Positions 8,510 to 18,700 of a DNA stretch of 64,000 nt are shown piece by piece. This stretch comes from Bacillus piscicola (GTDB lineage: Bacteria > Bacillota > Bacilli > Bacillales > Marinococcaceae), in contig NZ_JAJJJF010000007.1 of the NCBI RefSeq assembly GCF_022458745.1, forward strand, positions 94,171 through 158,170. Reading direction: 5' to 3'. A program made the translations under genes and the position numbers. Below the pieces are notes generated by a model. That model ran no database searches. It worked only from the letters and a program-made list of their open reading frames with translations, and was not told the origin of the DNA. Each line of letters opens with the position of its first letter. The first letter of the stretch is position 1.

Positions 8510-9760
8510 TTAATTGATTTTGTATTGGGGGCTTTTTGTGTTTTCAGTAGGGTTGATGACTCGTTCTTTTCCAGCTGCAATACCGGTGAAGAGGATGACG
8601 ACGGCAATGGCGATCAGTAGGAGGAGGGGGGTGCCCCATCCGTGGCTCATGTCATGCAGCGCCCCGACAAGGACCGGGCCGACCGCTGCCAAGAGATAGC
8701 CGAAAGACTGGGCCATGCCTGACAATTCGGCTGCTTCATACCCGTCGCTTGTTCGCAAGGTGAAAAACATCATTGATAAGCTGAAGGCACTGCCGCAGCC
8801 AATTCCAATGAAAATCGCATACAAAGGAACAAAAGTGGTGTTGCCTTGAAAAAGTCCGGCCACACCGAGGATAAACAAGACGGCAACCCCAATACTCAGT
8901 CCTACTTGGTTTTTCACTTTTTCTGCCAAGATCGGCATGATAAAGGTGAAAGGGATTAACGCAAATTGCATGAGAAACACGATCCAGCCGGCGGAGCTCG
9001 AGCCGAACCCGTTGGATTGTAAAATATCCGGAAGCCACGTGATCATGGTGTAAAAGATTAAGGACTGGAAGCCCATGAAAATCGTGATTTTCCAGGCTAG
9101 TGGCGAACGCCATAGATTTGGGCGTTTTTTCACTGTTTCGCCGCTGTGTATGTCCGGAAGATCTTTTTGTTTGCGAAGCTGTGGAATCCACACGAGCAGC
9201 GCGATGATCGCAAGTATTCCCCAAACGACAAGTGCGCCGCGCCAGCCGATCCCGCCAATAGATGAAATCGGGACACTAAGCCCGGAACCGAGCGCGCCGA
9301 AAATATTCATGAAAACCGCATATAACCCGGTCATGACACCGATTTTTAAGGGAAAATTCATTTTGATAAAACCAGGCAGCAGCACGTTTCCGATAGCAAT
9401 TGCAAGCCCAATGAAGAGCGTTCCGATAAACAAAAAGCTAATCCCCGTCAGCGAACGGATCGCGATACCAAGAATAAGCAGCATCAAAGCGACAGCTATC
9501 GTCCATTCCATCCCAATACGGTTCGCTATTTTTGGAGCGAATGGGGACAGCAACGCAAACGCGAGTAACGGCAGCGTTGTAATGGACCCAGCGAGCGCAT
9601 TCGAGATACCGAGGTCATCGCGGATAAACGTGATCAGCGCTCCCGCTGAAGTCAATGGCACCCTTAGATTGGAACCGATTAAGATCGCGCCGAGGAGCAG
9701 TAACCAACTGTTCGTGCTCGCGTTGTTTCTATTTCCTAGTGATCCGGTTTGTTTATTCAC
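8510..9760 (-). CDS. MFS transporter, CynX/NimT (cyanate permease-like) family
   Basis: A 416-residue protein with 12 hydrophobic segments. The N-terminal helix phrase LLLGAILIGSNLRVPLTSAG and the following LITFIRDDLGISNALAGSIT match CynX/YycB-type major facilitator proteins, some of which carry nitroimidazoles or cyanate. A polar N-terminus is followed by TM1 near residue 20. The gene begins two bases after the FadR-type regulator's stop codon, so they form a regulator-transporter operon on the minus strand. The substrate cannot be read from sequence. Confidence 0.85.
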   Translation of the reverse strand: MNKQTGSLGNRNNASTNSWLLLLGAILIGSNLRVPLTSAGALITFIRDDLGISNALAGSITTLPLLAFALLSPFAPKIANRIGMEWTIAVALMLLILGIAIRSLTGISFLFIGTLFIGLAIAIGNVLLPGFIKMNFPLKIGVMTGLYAVFMNIFGALGSGLSVPISSIGGIGWRGALVVWGILAIIALLVWIPQLRKQKDLPDIHSGETVKKRPNLWRSPLAWKITIFMGFQSLIFYTMITWLPDILQSNGFGSSSAGWIVFLMQFALIPFTFIMPILAEKVKNQVGLSIGVAVLFILGVAGLFQGNTTFVPLYAIFIGIGCGSAFSLSMMFFTLRTSDGYEAAELSGMAQSFGYLLAAVGPVLVGALHDMSHGWGTPLLLLIAIAVVILFTGIAAGKERVINPTENTKSPQYKIN

Positions 9761-9762
9761 TG

Positions 9763-10452
9763 TTACTCCTCCATTGTTGTCGTTACTTGTTGTTGCAACT
9801 CATTCATGTATCGCTCCACATAGGCAGCCGCTCCCGCTTTGTCCTGTTTTTCAATGGCTTCCAAAAGTTCGAGATGCAGCTCTTTTTCAAAATGACCGGG
9901 AGGGTTCAACTCCATGACCTCGCGGATAAAGGTGTACAACCTATCCGTCATTGGTTCGTATAAATCAACGAGTAGCTGATTATGCGCAGCCGCTGCAATC
10001 GCTTCGTGAAAAGCAATGTCAGCAGTTATAAATTCATCCTGATTACCGCGTCCCGCCGCCGCTTGGCAGCCTTTGATACACGCGCGAAGTTGGACAAGAT
10101 CGTCGTCCGTTCGCCGTTCCGCAGCCATGGCAGCCGCCTGCTTTTCTAACGCCACCCGAACTTCCAGCGTTTCGAGTAGGTTGGCTTTTTTTACATGCCG
10201 CTCAAGGGCCGCACCTAACGCGCTCGCCGACCGGACAACCGTGCCGCTTCCCTGCTTCGTCGTTAACAACCCTGCATGCACGAGCGCGCGGATCGCCTCT
10301 CTTAACGTGTTCCGGCTCACATCAAAGCGTTCCATCAGCTCCATCTCCGGGGGAATCCTCTCCCCGACCGCCCAATGCCCCGCTTCAATTAACTGTTCGA
10401 TCTGAGACGCCACCTGTTCTACTAACGACAATCGATTTGTTTTTTTTATCAT
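9763..10452 (-). CDS. GntR/FadR-family transcriptional regulator
   Basis: A 229-residue DNA-binding protein. The N-terminal winged helix (residues about 8-75) includes GERIPPEMELMERFDVSRNT and LREAIRALVHAGLLTTKQGSGT, the GntR signature. The C-terminal all-helical FCD domain contains DIAFHEAIAAAAHN and a late histidine typical of the metal/ligand pocket. The ATG at 10452 is chosen because GAGGG stands just upstream; the frame stays open for another 148 codons only because it runs through 21-bp repeats. It is the first gene of an operon with the MFS transporter and probably controls it. Confidence 0.88.
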   Translation of the reverse strand: MIKKTNRLSLVEQVASQIEQLIEAGHWAVGERIPPEMELMERFDVSRNTLREAIRALVHAGLLTTKQGSGTVVRSASALGAALERHVKKANLLETLEVRVALEKQAAAMAAERRTDDDLVQLRACIKGCQAAAGRGNQDEFITADIAFHEAIAAAAHNQLLVDLYEPMTDRLYTFIREVMELNPPGHFEKELHLELLEAIEKQDKAGAAAYVERYMNELQQQVTTTMEE

Positions 10453-10559
10453 AGTTCCCTCTTTATAAAATTTGTAGGATGATTGGTTCATAGAACAGAT
10501 TAACACAAGGCGCGAGGACGTGTAAATGAAGAAAACTTCGTCCCTGCGCAAGTCTGGAT

Positions 10560-10930
10560 AAAACGTACAGATCTCTGAATTATGGTGCTCCGTGTATGGA
10601 TTCATAGAAGGGAAGTCTGGATTCTCGGGTGACAACTCTGGATTAATGGAACTCAAGTAGGGATTCCAAGCCGCATCATCTGGATAAGGCGATAGGGAGA
10701 TAACTGGATTCTTACTGCGCGAGTCTGGATTTCCGTTCCTTATGTATGGATTCTTCACTGGAGTCTCTGGATTTCCACGCCTGATGTGTGGATTCCATGC
10801 ACTGTTGCCTGGATTCTTGCCCCTCAAGTCTGGATTTCCACACCCGTTGTATGGATTCCGTGCACGGATGTCTGGATATCTGCTTTCACACGACAATGGA
10901 TTCCTGCTTTGTATTTCTCGATGTTACGGC
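10560..10930 (+). repeat. 21-bp TCTGGATTC repeat array
   Basis: TCTGGATTC, TATGGATTC or TGTGGATTC recur every 21 bp (for example tctggattct at 10617 followed by tctggatta), with a variable 12-base filler between cores. The array separates the divergent fadR-type and ctaB genes. It reads in the same orientation as all other arrays of this family in the window. Confidence 0.85.
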
Positions 10931-11061
10931 GTGTTCACATTTACGTAAAAACACACGCCTACAAGCGAATAAAAGTTTGAATAGCGTTCCCGGAAGATGT
11001 ATGGTAGATATGTATCATAGTGTTTTAATCATTTTTTAGGAAAAAAGGGAAGAGGATAATC

Positions 11062-11976
11062 ATGCAGAGTTCAGATATCACCACAGAAAAGCAGACGTTC
11101 TCCCAAGTGTTAGGAAAAACGGTGAAAACCGGTATTATAAAATCAAATCTCGTACCGATGTTTGCTGGACTAACATTGGCACTTTATACGTACCAGATCA
11201 ACCTTGTTGGAAAACTTCCGGATATCTTTTTTGCTTTAATTGGTACGACACTTGTGATTGGGGCCGCCGGGGCTTTCAATAATTTATACGACCGCGATAT
11301 TGACGCGATTATGGAACGGACAAAGACGAGGCCTACGGTCACCGGGGATATCAAGCCGGCCGCTGTATTAGTCCTCGGTATCGTGATGTCGATTGTCGGA
11401 ATAGCGGTTCTTTACTTCGCGACACCTCTCGCCGCGCTCCTCGGGTTTCTCGGATTATTCTTTTACGTGGTGCCGTACACGATGTGGAGTAAGCGGAGAA
11501 CGATTTACAATACAGAAATTGGCAGCATTTCCGGGGCGATGCCGCCGCTTATCGGCTGGGCTGCGATGTATCCAGACATCACACACCCTGCGATTCTCGG
11601 ACTTTTTGTCGTTATGATTATTTGGCAAATGCCGCACTTCTATGCGATCGCGATTCGAAATCATAAGGCGTATGAGGGAGCGAACATCCCGATGCTTCCC
11701 GTCGTAAAAGGAACCAAACGAACGTATCATCAAACAAATGTGTATTTAGTCATCATGATTTTGATCAGCTTTTTATTCGGATCCTTAAGCTTAGGACTCA
11801 TGCTGGTTGCCCTCCTGTTAAGCGTGATTTGGCTCGTTATTAGTGTGCGTCGTTATGACGAAGCAGAACCTGAGCAATGGGCAAAATCAATGTTTTTCTA
11901 TTCACTCATCCATATGACCGTCTTATTCTCCACCGTTATTATTTACTCGTTAGTCGGCATTATTTTTCGTTTATAA
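11062..11976 (+). CDS. ctaB: Protoheme IX farnesyltransferase (heme O synthase)
   Basis: Membrane UbiA-family prenyltransferase of 304 residues that adds farnesyl diphosphate to heme B, making heme O for terminal oxidases. The first aspartate-rich motif is NNLYDRDIDAIMERTKTRP (about residues 74-92) and the second is in the YDEAEPEQ region near residue 270; about nine membrane helices are visible. AAGGGAAGAGG precedes the ATG. It is monocistronic, bounded by a repeat array upstream and a terminator downstream. It likely serves the oxidase at the window start. Confidence 0.93.
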   Translation: MQSSDITTEKQTFSQVLGKTVKTGIIKSNLVPMFAGLTLALYTYQINLVGKLPDIFFALIGTTLVIGAAGAFNNLYDRDIDAIMERTKTRPTVTGDIKPAAVLVLGIVMSIVGIAVLYFATPLAALLGFLGLFFYVVPYTMWSKRRTIYNTEIGSISGAMPPLIGWAAMYPDITHPAILGLFVVMIIWQMPHFYAIAIRNHKAYEGANIPMLPVVKGTKRTYHQTNVYLVIMILISFLFGSLSLGLMLVALLLSVIWLVISVRRYDEAEPEQWAKSMFFYSLIHMTVLFSTVIIYSLVGIIFRL

Positions 11977-11993
11977 TCATTGGAAAAAACAAC

Positions 11994-12030
11994 GGCGCCA
12001 TCCGCCTGACATCGTGGATGGCGCCTTTTT
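11994..12030 (+). terminator. Terminator of ctaB
   Basis: A perfect stem GGCGCCATCC / GGATGGCGCC is followed by TTTTT, 18 bases after the ctaB stop codon. Confidence 0.9.
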
Positions 12031-12051
12031 GTTGTGGCACCAAGCGTCGTG

Positions 12052-12330
12052 GGTCTGGATTCTTTCACGACATGTCTGGATTACCAGCGACTGACTTTGG
12101 ATTCTCTCACACCGAGTCTGGATTTCCTCACACTAACTCTGGATTCTCTCGCACTATGTCTGGATTCCCAACCGCTAACTCTGGATTCTCTCGCACCGAG
12201 TCTGGATTCCCAACCGCTAACTCTGGATTCTCTTGCACCGAGTCTGGATTCCCTCCCGCTAACTCTGGATTCCATCGCAACAAGTGTGGATTTCTACGCC
12301 TGAACTCTGGATTCCAGCCGCTCTTCTCTG
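12052..12330 (+). repeat. 21-bp TCTGGATTC repeat array (about 13 units)
   Basis: This is the clearest array of the family. TCTGGATTC alternates with fillers such as TCTCGCACCGAG and CCAACCGCTAAC at an exact 21-bp period. It lies between the ctaB and feoB terminators, that is, between convergent genes. Because 21 is a multiple of three, all frames stay open with heptapeptide periodicity; I do not regard these as genes. Confidence 0.92.
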
Positions 12331-12342
12331 TATTTATCGCAC

Positions 12343-12378
12343 AAAAAAGGCGGATCTCTCCTGTAGAGACATCCACCT
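12343..12378 (-). terminator. Terminator of the feo operon
   Basis: On the minus strand GGTGGATGTCTCT pairs with AGAGATCCGCC and is followed by TTTTTT, just after the stop codon of the FeoB membrane gene. Confidence 0.85.
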
Positions 12379-12388
12379 ACTTTATTTT

Positions 12389-13777
12389 CTAAACGAGCCC
12401 TAATGCTATTACGGTTTGGGCAATGATAAACGTAACGACGATTGCGATGGCTGTCGGTAAGGCGAAAGCCGTGAACGTCCATTTCGGACTTTTCGTTTCT
12501 TTCCAGATATTGAGCATCGTCGTGCCGCATGGATAGTGCAACAGGGAGAATAACATCATATTTAAGGCGGTCAACCAGGTCCAGCCGTGATCGAGGAAGA
12601 TTTGTTTCAAGTCATGAAGATTTTCCACTTCAATCATCGATCCGGTAGCGAGGTAACCCATTAATAAGATCGGCAGCACAATTTCATTCGCGGGGAATCC
12701 AAGAATAAAGGCCATTAAAATGAAGCCATCTAGCCCAATCGCATGAGCAAACGGATCTAAGAAAGCCGCAATGTGCTCCAGAACACTAAGGTCTCCCACC
12801 ATAATATTCGCGAGAATCCACGTAATCAGCGATGCCGGTGCTGCGATAATCACCGCTCGTTTTAACACAAACCACGATTTATCCAAAGTGGCGCGAACGA
12901 TCGTATTCCAGAATTTTGGCTTCCGGTAAGGCGGCAGCTCCAACGTATAATGAGACGGCACCCCGCGCAGCAATGTTTTCGAAAGTGCCCATGACACGAA
13001 AAGAGTCATCACGACACCGAATAACACAATTCCTACCACCACGCCTGCAGAAATAAACGTATTCATGCCACCTGAGAAGCCGGCGGCCATAAACAAACCA
13101 GCGAGCACAATGATGAGCGGCCAGCGTCCATTACAAGGAACAAAGTTATTCGTCAAAATCGCAAGCATTCGTTCCCGCGGCGATTCGACAATACGAGTGG
13201 ACATAATCGCAGCCGCATTACATCCGAATCCCATCGCCATCGTTAACGATTGTTTGCCGTGGGCTCCGGATTTTTTGAAAAAACGATCCAAGTTAAACGC
13301 CACCCTTGGCAAGTAACCGAAGTTTTCCAGTAACGCGAACATCGGAAAAAAGATTGCCATCGGCGGCAGCATCACGCTGACGACCCATGAGGTCCCGCGG
13401 TACAGCCCTTCCACTAATATGCCGTACAACCAATCCGGTGCGTGCACCCATTGAAACACGGCAGTCAATCCATCTTCCACCCTGGCAAATGCTTCCGCAA
13501 TCACAATTCCGGGATAGTTCGCCCCGGCAATCGTGAGATAAATGACAACGGCGAGCATTGCCAGCATAATGGGAAAACCAAACATGCGCGATGTGAGTAT
13601 TTGATCAAGGTTGGTATCCAGCCAGGACGCTTTTTTAGGAGAATACTGAACCGCCTCTTTGGTCAGTCCCTGCGTCGATTGATAAATACTCGACACGATG
13701 TGGTCGCGGAGGTCATCCGACCCCTCCTGAAATAAGTGATCCAACTGCTCTATTTTTTTTTCGGCACTATGCTCCAT
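12389..13777 (-). CDS. feoB: FeoB membrane (Gate/nucleoside-recognition) half
   Basis: A 462-residue ferrous-iron permease half without a G domain. It contains the two Gate motifs and the core region of FeoB: FFPMFALLENFGYLPRVAF, MGFGCNAAAIMSTR and NNFVPCNGRWPLII, with cysteines in the metal-path positions, and about 9-10 helices. ATG at 13777 is chosen since GGAGG stands eight bases upstream; the reading frame overlaps the G-domain gene by 11 bases. With the upstream gene it makes up a complete FeoB in two polypeptides. The clean overlap and ribosome site suggest a real split gene rather than a recent frameshift. Confidence 0.88.
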   Translation of the reverse strand: MEHSAEKKIEQLDHLFQEGSDDLRDHIVSSIYQSTQGLTKEAVQYSPKKASWLDTNLDQILTSRMFGFPIMLAMLAVVIYLTIAGANYPGIVIAEAFARVEDGLTAVFQWVHAPDWLYGILVEGLYRGTSWVVSVMLPPMAIFFPMFALLENFGYLPRVAFNLDRFFKKSGAHGKQSLTMAMGFGCNAAAIMSTRIVESPRERMLAILTNNFVPCNGRWPLIIVLAGLFMAAGFSGGMNTFISAGVVVGIVLFGVVMTLFVSWALSKTLLRGVPSHYTLELPPYRKPKFWNTIVRATLDKSWFVLKRAVIIAAPASLITWILANIMVGDLSVLEHIAAFLDPFAHAIGLDGFILMAFILGFPANEIVLPILLMGYLATGSMIEVENLHDLKQIFLDHGWTWLTALNMMLFSLLHYPCGTTMLNIWKETKSPKWTFTAFALPTAIAIVVTFIIAQTVIALGLV

Positions 13778-14498
13778 GACAGCATCCTCCTTGCGCAGGC
13801 TCGTGCTTGATCTCGACACTCTGAGGATCTCGAATATACGTTTTTAACGCCTGAAGCAAGTTTTTGTCGCCGTCTAGTAATCGCAAGGCCAGCCATCTAG
13901 AAGGCATCGAATCCCCGAAAATCTCTTTAATTCTCGGCTCCATCTCCTCGATCTTTTTTTCCACTTCTTCCTCATAAGGAATCAGATAAGGATCGGTACT
14001 GATCTTGCCGTCTACCATCTGGTCCATCGTTTTCATCAATTGGATCACACCAATTTTCTCTCTCGCGGAAAGTAACACGACGGGCACACCAAGCCGGCGG
14101 GAGAGCTCTTTCTTATCGACCGTTATTCCTTTTCGTCTCGCTTCATCAATCAAATTCACACATACAATTACGTTCTTCGTCATTTCTAACACTTGCAGCG
14201 CCAAGTTAAGATTCCGCTCCAACGACGTCGCATCCACCACTACTAACGTAATATCCGGCTTCTCAAAAATAATGTAATCGCGTGCAACTTCCTCATCCGC
14301 CGAATTGGAATAAAGCGAGTAAGTACCCGGGAGATCAATGATTTGAAAGGTGTGATTGTCGGTGCGGAGTTCCCCTTCCGCGCGAACGACCGTTTTCCCA
14401 GGCCAATTCCCCGTGTGCTGCCGCAAACCCGTCAACAAATTAAACAACGTACTTTTCCCGGTATTGGGATTACCGGCAAGCGCAACTCTATGACTCAC
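13767..14498 (-). CDS. feoB: FeoB GTPase half
   Basis: A 243-residue G protein that forms the cytosolic domain of the Fe(II) transporter FeoB. G1 is GNPNTGKS (residues 8-15), G3 is DLPGTYSL, G4 is NLID and G5 is SAREK. The helical GDI-like region follows, and the protein stops after GGCCHGA, a cysteine-rich tail, exactly where a normal FeoB would enter its first membrane helix. It overlaps feoA by four bases at its start and the membrane half by 11 bases at its end, so the operon is feoA-feoB(G)-feoB(TM). Confidence 0.9.
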   Translation of the reverse strand: MSHRVALAGNPNTGKSTLFNLLTGLRQHTGNWPGKTVVRAEGELRTDNHTFQIIDLPGTYSLYSNSADEEVARDYIIFEKPDITLVVVDATSLERNLNLALQVLEMTKNVIVCVNLIDEARRKGITVDKKELSRRLGVPVVLLSAREKIGVIQLMKTMDQMVDGKISTDPYLIPYEEEVEKKIEEMEPRIKEIFGDSMPSRWLALRLLDGDKNLLQALKTYIRDPQSVEIKHEPAQGGCCHGA

Positions 14499-14755
14499 TG
14501 GACCTTCACCTCGCTATCTTCTTCCATTTTCACCGCATGGATGAGAGAGCTTTCTTCCCGGCGCAACGCAATACTCGTGTTAAAAACCCGGAAGGCGATC
14601 GGATCTCCCAACGGGCTCTTTTGGACCACGTCAATGACCGCTCCCCGGACAAATCCCAGATCCAACAAGCGTCTCCGCATCACACCTTCCACCTGCACCG
14701 ACGTAATTTCCAACCGATCACCCTTATGAAACTGGTAAATAGGCTTGCTTTCCAT
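14495..14755 (-). CDS. feoA: FeoA ferrous iron transport accessory protein
   Basis: An 86-residue SH3-like protein that works with FeoB. It carries VEGVMRRRLLDLGFVRGAVIDV and LGDPIAFRVFNTSIALRREE, which are FeoA signatures. GGGGAGG stands six bases before the ATG at 14755, better supported than an upstream in-frame ATG at 14806. First gene of the feo operon. No clear Fur box is visible upstream; an imperfect inverted repeat sits at 14825-14852. Confidence 0.9.
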   Translation of the reverse strand: MESKPIYQFHKGDRLEITSVQVEGVMRRRLLDLGFVRGAVIDVVQKSPLGDPIAFRVFNTSIALRREESSLIHAVKMEEDSEVKVQ

Positions 14756-14824
14756 ACTCGACCTCCCCTTTTGTACAGCCGTTAAACACTTGGTTAAGGG
14801 CAACATTCAGACGCTATTATTCAT

Positions 14825-14852
14825 ATGCACGAACACGGTTATGTGTGTGCAT
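14825..14852. promoter_or_regulatory. Inverted repeat upstream of feoA (possible operator)
   Basis: ATGCAC and GTGCAT arms flank a 16-base spacer whose inner bases are partly complementary. It lies about 70 bp upstream of feoA. The position would suit a repressor site, but the arms do not resemble a Fur box. Confidence 0.3.
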
Positions 14853-15029
14853 GATGTTTTCCTTTTGGCATGTAAGTTGATTATAAAACAAAAGTTTTAC
14901 CTTGTGCAATACTGAAGAACTATTTTTCTAGATACATTGTAGGCAAGCATTCACTTGCTTTTTATAGGAAAAATTACTAGTACACTCTATGAAGCTAGTA
15001 TTTGCTTCAATTTGGCGGTTTTCGCGGAT

Positions 15030-15360
15030 CATGCAGGCACTATGACGCCGTTATTTACACGTTGTCGCTTTTTCACGGCTTCATACAAGCGCTATGACGT
15101 CGTTATTTTTCTGTTGCTTCCTTTTCGCAACCTCATTTAGTCTCTATGACGTTGTTATTTTGCCGCTCGCTCGTTTTTGAGGCGGCATTCGACAGTTATG
15201 GGTTTGCTATTTTCTCATGCGCTCGTTTTCGCTACGTCATTCGCTTGCTATGGCGTCGTTGTTTCTTCCTTTCCTCTTTTTCACGACGTCATTCAGTGTC
15301 TATGAGGCTGTTATTGTCGGTGTTCCGGTTTTTCGCGGCGTCATTCCTTTGTTGCGCTTC
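15030..15360 (+). repeat. 52-bp repeat array (6 units)
   Basis: TATGACG-type cores at 15041, 15093 and 15145, then TATGGGT, TATGGCG and TATGAGG copies, are spaced 52 bp apart in the CTATGACGTCGTTATTTT orientation. The array lies upstream of feoA and passes straight into a 21-bp array. Confidence 0.85.
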
Positions 15361-15374
15361 GATCTGCCCTTTTT

Positions 15375-15655
15375 TACTGTGGATTCCAGCACACTAAGTA
15401 TGGATTCAAACACGTGGACTCTGGATTCCCGCGCGCCCGATATGGATATCATCGTTCTAACTATGGATTCATACACGCCAAGTTCGAATGCTGGCACAGG
15501 AAGTTTGGATTCCGGAGCTACAAGTGTGGATTCTAGCACATTGACTTCGGATTCTAACGTTCCAAGTCTGGATATCAACGTTCCGAATTTGGATTTCTGC
15601 ACGCTAAGTGTGGATTCTGGCGTTCTTCCTGTGGATTCCAGCTTGCTCTATTCAA
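15375..15655 (+). repeat. 21-bp TCTGGATTC repeat array (diverged)
   Basis: GTGGATTCC, TATGGATTC, TCTGGATTCC and TATGGATAT recur at about 21-bp spacing, more diverged than the array at 12 kb. It directly adjoins the 52-bp array and ends at the terminator of the GLUG surface protein gene. Confidence 0.8.
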
Positions 15656-15673
15656 GCACCCCCTTTTCAACCA

Positions 15674-15711
15674 TAAAAAAACGGAGAGCCTGCGTGGACT
15701 CTCCGTTTTTC
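15674..15711 (-). terminator. Terminator of the GLUG surface protein gene
   Basis: AAACGGAGAG and CTCTCCGTTTT arms form a strong hairpin, T-rich on the minus-strand side, nine bases after the stop codon. Confidence 0.85.
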
Positions 15712-15719
15712 GAATTCCT

Positions 15720-18700
15720 TTATTTGGTTACCGTAAAGGTGATGATCGCACCTTGTTTGAGGTTTCGGCCGTTTTCTCCTTTTACCTCCTCGGTGATTAC
15801 TAATTCATACTCTCCTGGCTGGAATGGAGAGTTTCCCTTGATAAAGACCTTGTCCTTTTTCAAAGTGACGGTAGCGTTCACAGCTTCCTTGTGTTCGTTA
15901 AACACCAGTACGCTGTTTTTATCTACCGTGTCGGGATCAAGAGCTTGTGTGAAGGAAATGGTGATCGTTCCCGTTGGTTGTAGATGATTGTAGCGTGTCA
16001 TTTTTCGGTATGCTGCTATTTCGTCCGCCGCAGGATAGGTCGGATCGGCTGTTTCCGGTTCCGCGTCTCCCCGAACGAATGTTAAATGGGAGTAAGCGCT
16101 GACTTGGTCGTGTTTCCCTGCTTTTTTGAGACGGGTCCGGATATAAACGGTATCCGTCTGATGCAGGGAAATCGATTTATCATATTCCGTCCATCCGTTC
16201 GCTTTTGTGTAATATTCCAGTACAAACTTGTCTTCGTCCTCCGCTGCCACTTCATTGCCAAAATCCATTTTTATTTTAATACCGGCTGCCAAATCTGCTA
16301 CCGAGACTTTCTCTCCGTCTTCATAATTAACTAAAGACTCACTGCCCCCGCTGTAAACCATTTCCGTAAAAATCGGTTTCGGTACGGAATCGATGCTGAT
16401 GCTGCTGTCATCGATTTTGTCCCCTTCCCCGTCATAAGGAATAATTTCATACTGATACCACTCCATCGGATCAATCGGGTGATCGACGTAGGAATAGAGA
16501 TCAATACTGTCCTCATGATTTTTCACGTACAGCGTTTTGCCGTCGCGTGTCAATTCATAATACGCGGCTCCTGGAATGGGATCCCAGGCAATACGGATAA
16601 AATCTGTTCCGATTTCAATTCCGGGACTTTCAGGAGCATCGAGGTCGTCCGGATCCGTTACGGGTGGTGTCGTCGGCTGATTGCCCGGCTCGCCGATATT
16701 GCCGTTGTCCGGCGTTTCGTTATCGCTGTCCGGCCCGCCTGAATCAGAGCCGCCACTATTATCACTGCCGCCGCTATTATCGGATCCCCCGTCTTGGCCC
16801 GTGTCAGAACTGCCGTCATTGGAATTATTATTATCTGGGTCAGACCCACCGTCGTTCGAATTGGAGCCGCCTGAATCAGAGCCGTTGTTTGACCCCGGCC
16901 CATTATCATCATTCGATCCAGAGTCAGAATCGCCACCACCTGAATTACTATTATCGCCGTTGTTTGAATCACCGTTGGAGTTGGAGCCGCCGTCATTCGA
17001 GCCGCCCGAGTCATTGCCTCCGGATGTATCCTCCCCCGGAATTTCTATTTCCGGCCCTTCTGATCCATCTGCAAAAACGGGAACAACACTGTATCTGTTC
17101 GTTTCCCCAATTTCTGCCTCGTCGTCTGTATAGGACGTACCTTCGACAACCGCAATTTCCTGGCCATTTCGTAAAACTTGGTATTTTTCAGCTTCGTCCC
17201 CGTCGTCATTGTAGATAGGCAGCCAATGAAACGTTACCTGCTGGCCTGCATATTTATTCACCCATTTACCCGTTGCCTCATCATATTCGACGCGTGCTTG
17301 CTTGTACTGCCGCAGGTACGGAAGCGATTTCCCTTCCTCGATGCCCCAAACATGTCCGTAATTAAAACCGGCATCGGTATACGTCGACTTCTGCAATGCT
17401 TGGTTGAAATCAATGGTTCCATTCACGAAATCTCCATGCCCCGAAGCAGCAAGCCCCGATATTGCATAGATTTTCCCATATGTTCCCTCATACCTGCCAA
17501 TCGTCGGCCCGACATTTCCTTTCCCTTTTACTTCAGGATTCAAAGCAAATGAACGAAAAATACCCCCGTTCATTTTTCCTGCAAGCCCGCCTACATTCTC
17601 TTTTCCCTTAACCGTTCCTGTCGCGTATGTCCGTTCAATAGTCATGCCGTTAAAAGCATAGCCGACTAAACCACCAGCATTCTCTGTTTCTCCGAGCACA
17701 TCCCCCGTTGCATACGCGTTGTCTATTGTTCCATTTATACCTTTCCCCACAAGTCCGCCGACATGGCTCTCTCCACGAATATCACCGATTGCAAATGCGC
17801 TCGTAATGGAGGAATCATTGGCGTGAAAATAACCCGCTAAGCCTCCCACCTTATCGTCCCCAGTCACATCCACTGAGGTGTATGACTGTGTAATGGAAGA
17901 CTTTTGCGAATCGCCAATCAGGCCGCCTGTGTCAGAGTCTCCTATCACATCACCCGTACTAACGGAGACATCCTCCATGTCCGTTGCCATCGCATACCCG
18001 ATCAAGCCACCTGTATTATCCGCACCATCAACCGTAAGATACTGAATGGAGGACTTGCTAACATTCATGGAAGACTTGTCGTCAGTAGTCGAACCTTCCG
18101 TTTTTCCAAAAAGCCCCCCTGTATGTTTCTTTCCTTCAACTGAGAGGTATTGAGCGGCAACTTCTTTAACTTTCGAATTATCAACGTAACCAACTAATCC
18201 ACCAGTATAATCTTCCCCATCAACCGAAACATGTTGAACGAAAACTTCTTCAATGTCTGAACCATTTGCCATCCTTCCAACTAAAGAGCCGACATTTTTT
18301 TGGCCCTCAATGTCAACATGGCTCAAAGTCAGATTTTTAATCGTCGCCCCTTCCACATACCCGAATAAACCGAGATTATCTTTCGTTTTGTCATTAATCG
18401 TTACATTGCTGATGACATGACCATTCCCGTCGAATTCCCCGGTAAACGGATCCGTGCTGTCACCGATCGGCTTCCAATTGCCATACTCGGATAAGTCGAT
18501 GTCCTCCGTTAATTTATAATTCCCGTCCACTTCCATGTTCGCTAAATCATATGCCGAGTCTATTTTCTCATAGCTCTTGGCTGCAGCCACCTCTACGAGC
18601 GAGACAACACCGTTACCTGCCAAACTGCTAAAAGACGCTGGAAAAAGCACAACAACTGTAAAAAAAGCAATCGCGAACCTCATTGAGTTTAAGTAAAAAG

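Noticed and set aside
12052..12330. CRISPR-like short repeats
   Set aside because: A 9-base core with a 12-base filler that itself recurs; far too short for repeat-spacer units.
11877..12392. Long open frames with 7-residue repeats through the 21-bp array (also 15217-15987 and 9763-10896 extension)
   Set aside because: They stay open because the 21-bp period is a multiple of three and lacks stops in several frames on both strands; there is no ribosome site or family similarity.
14756..14950. Fur box in front of feoA
   Set aside because: No match to the GATAATGATTATC pattern; only a weak inverted repeat of another kind.
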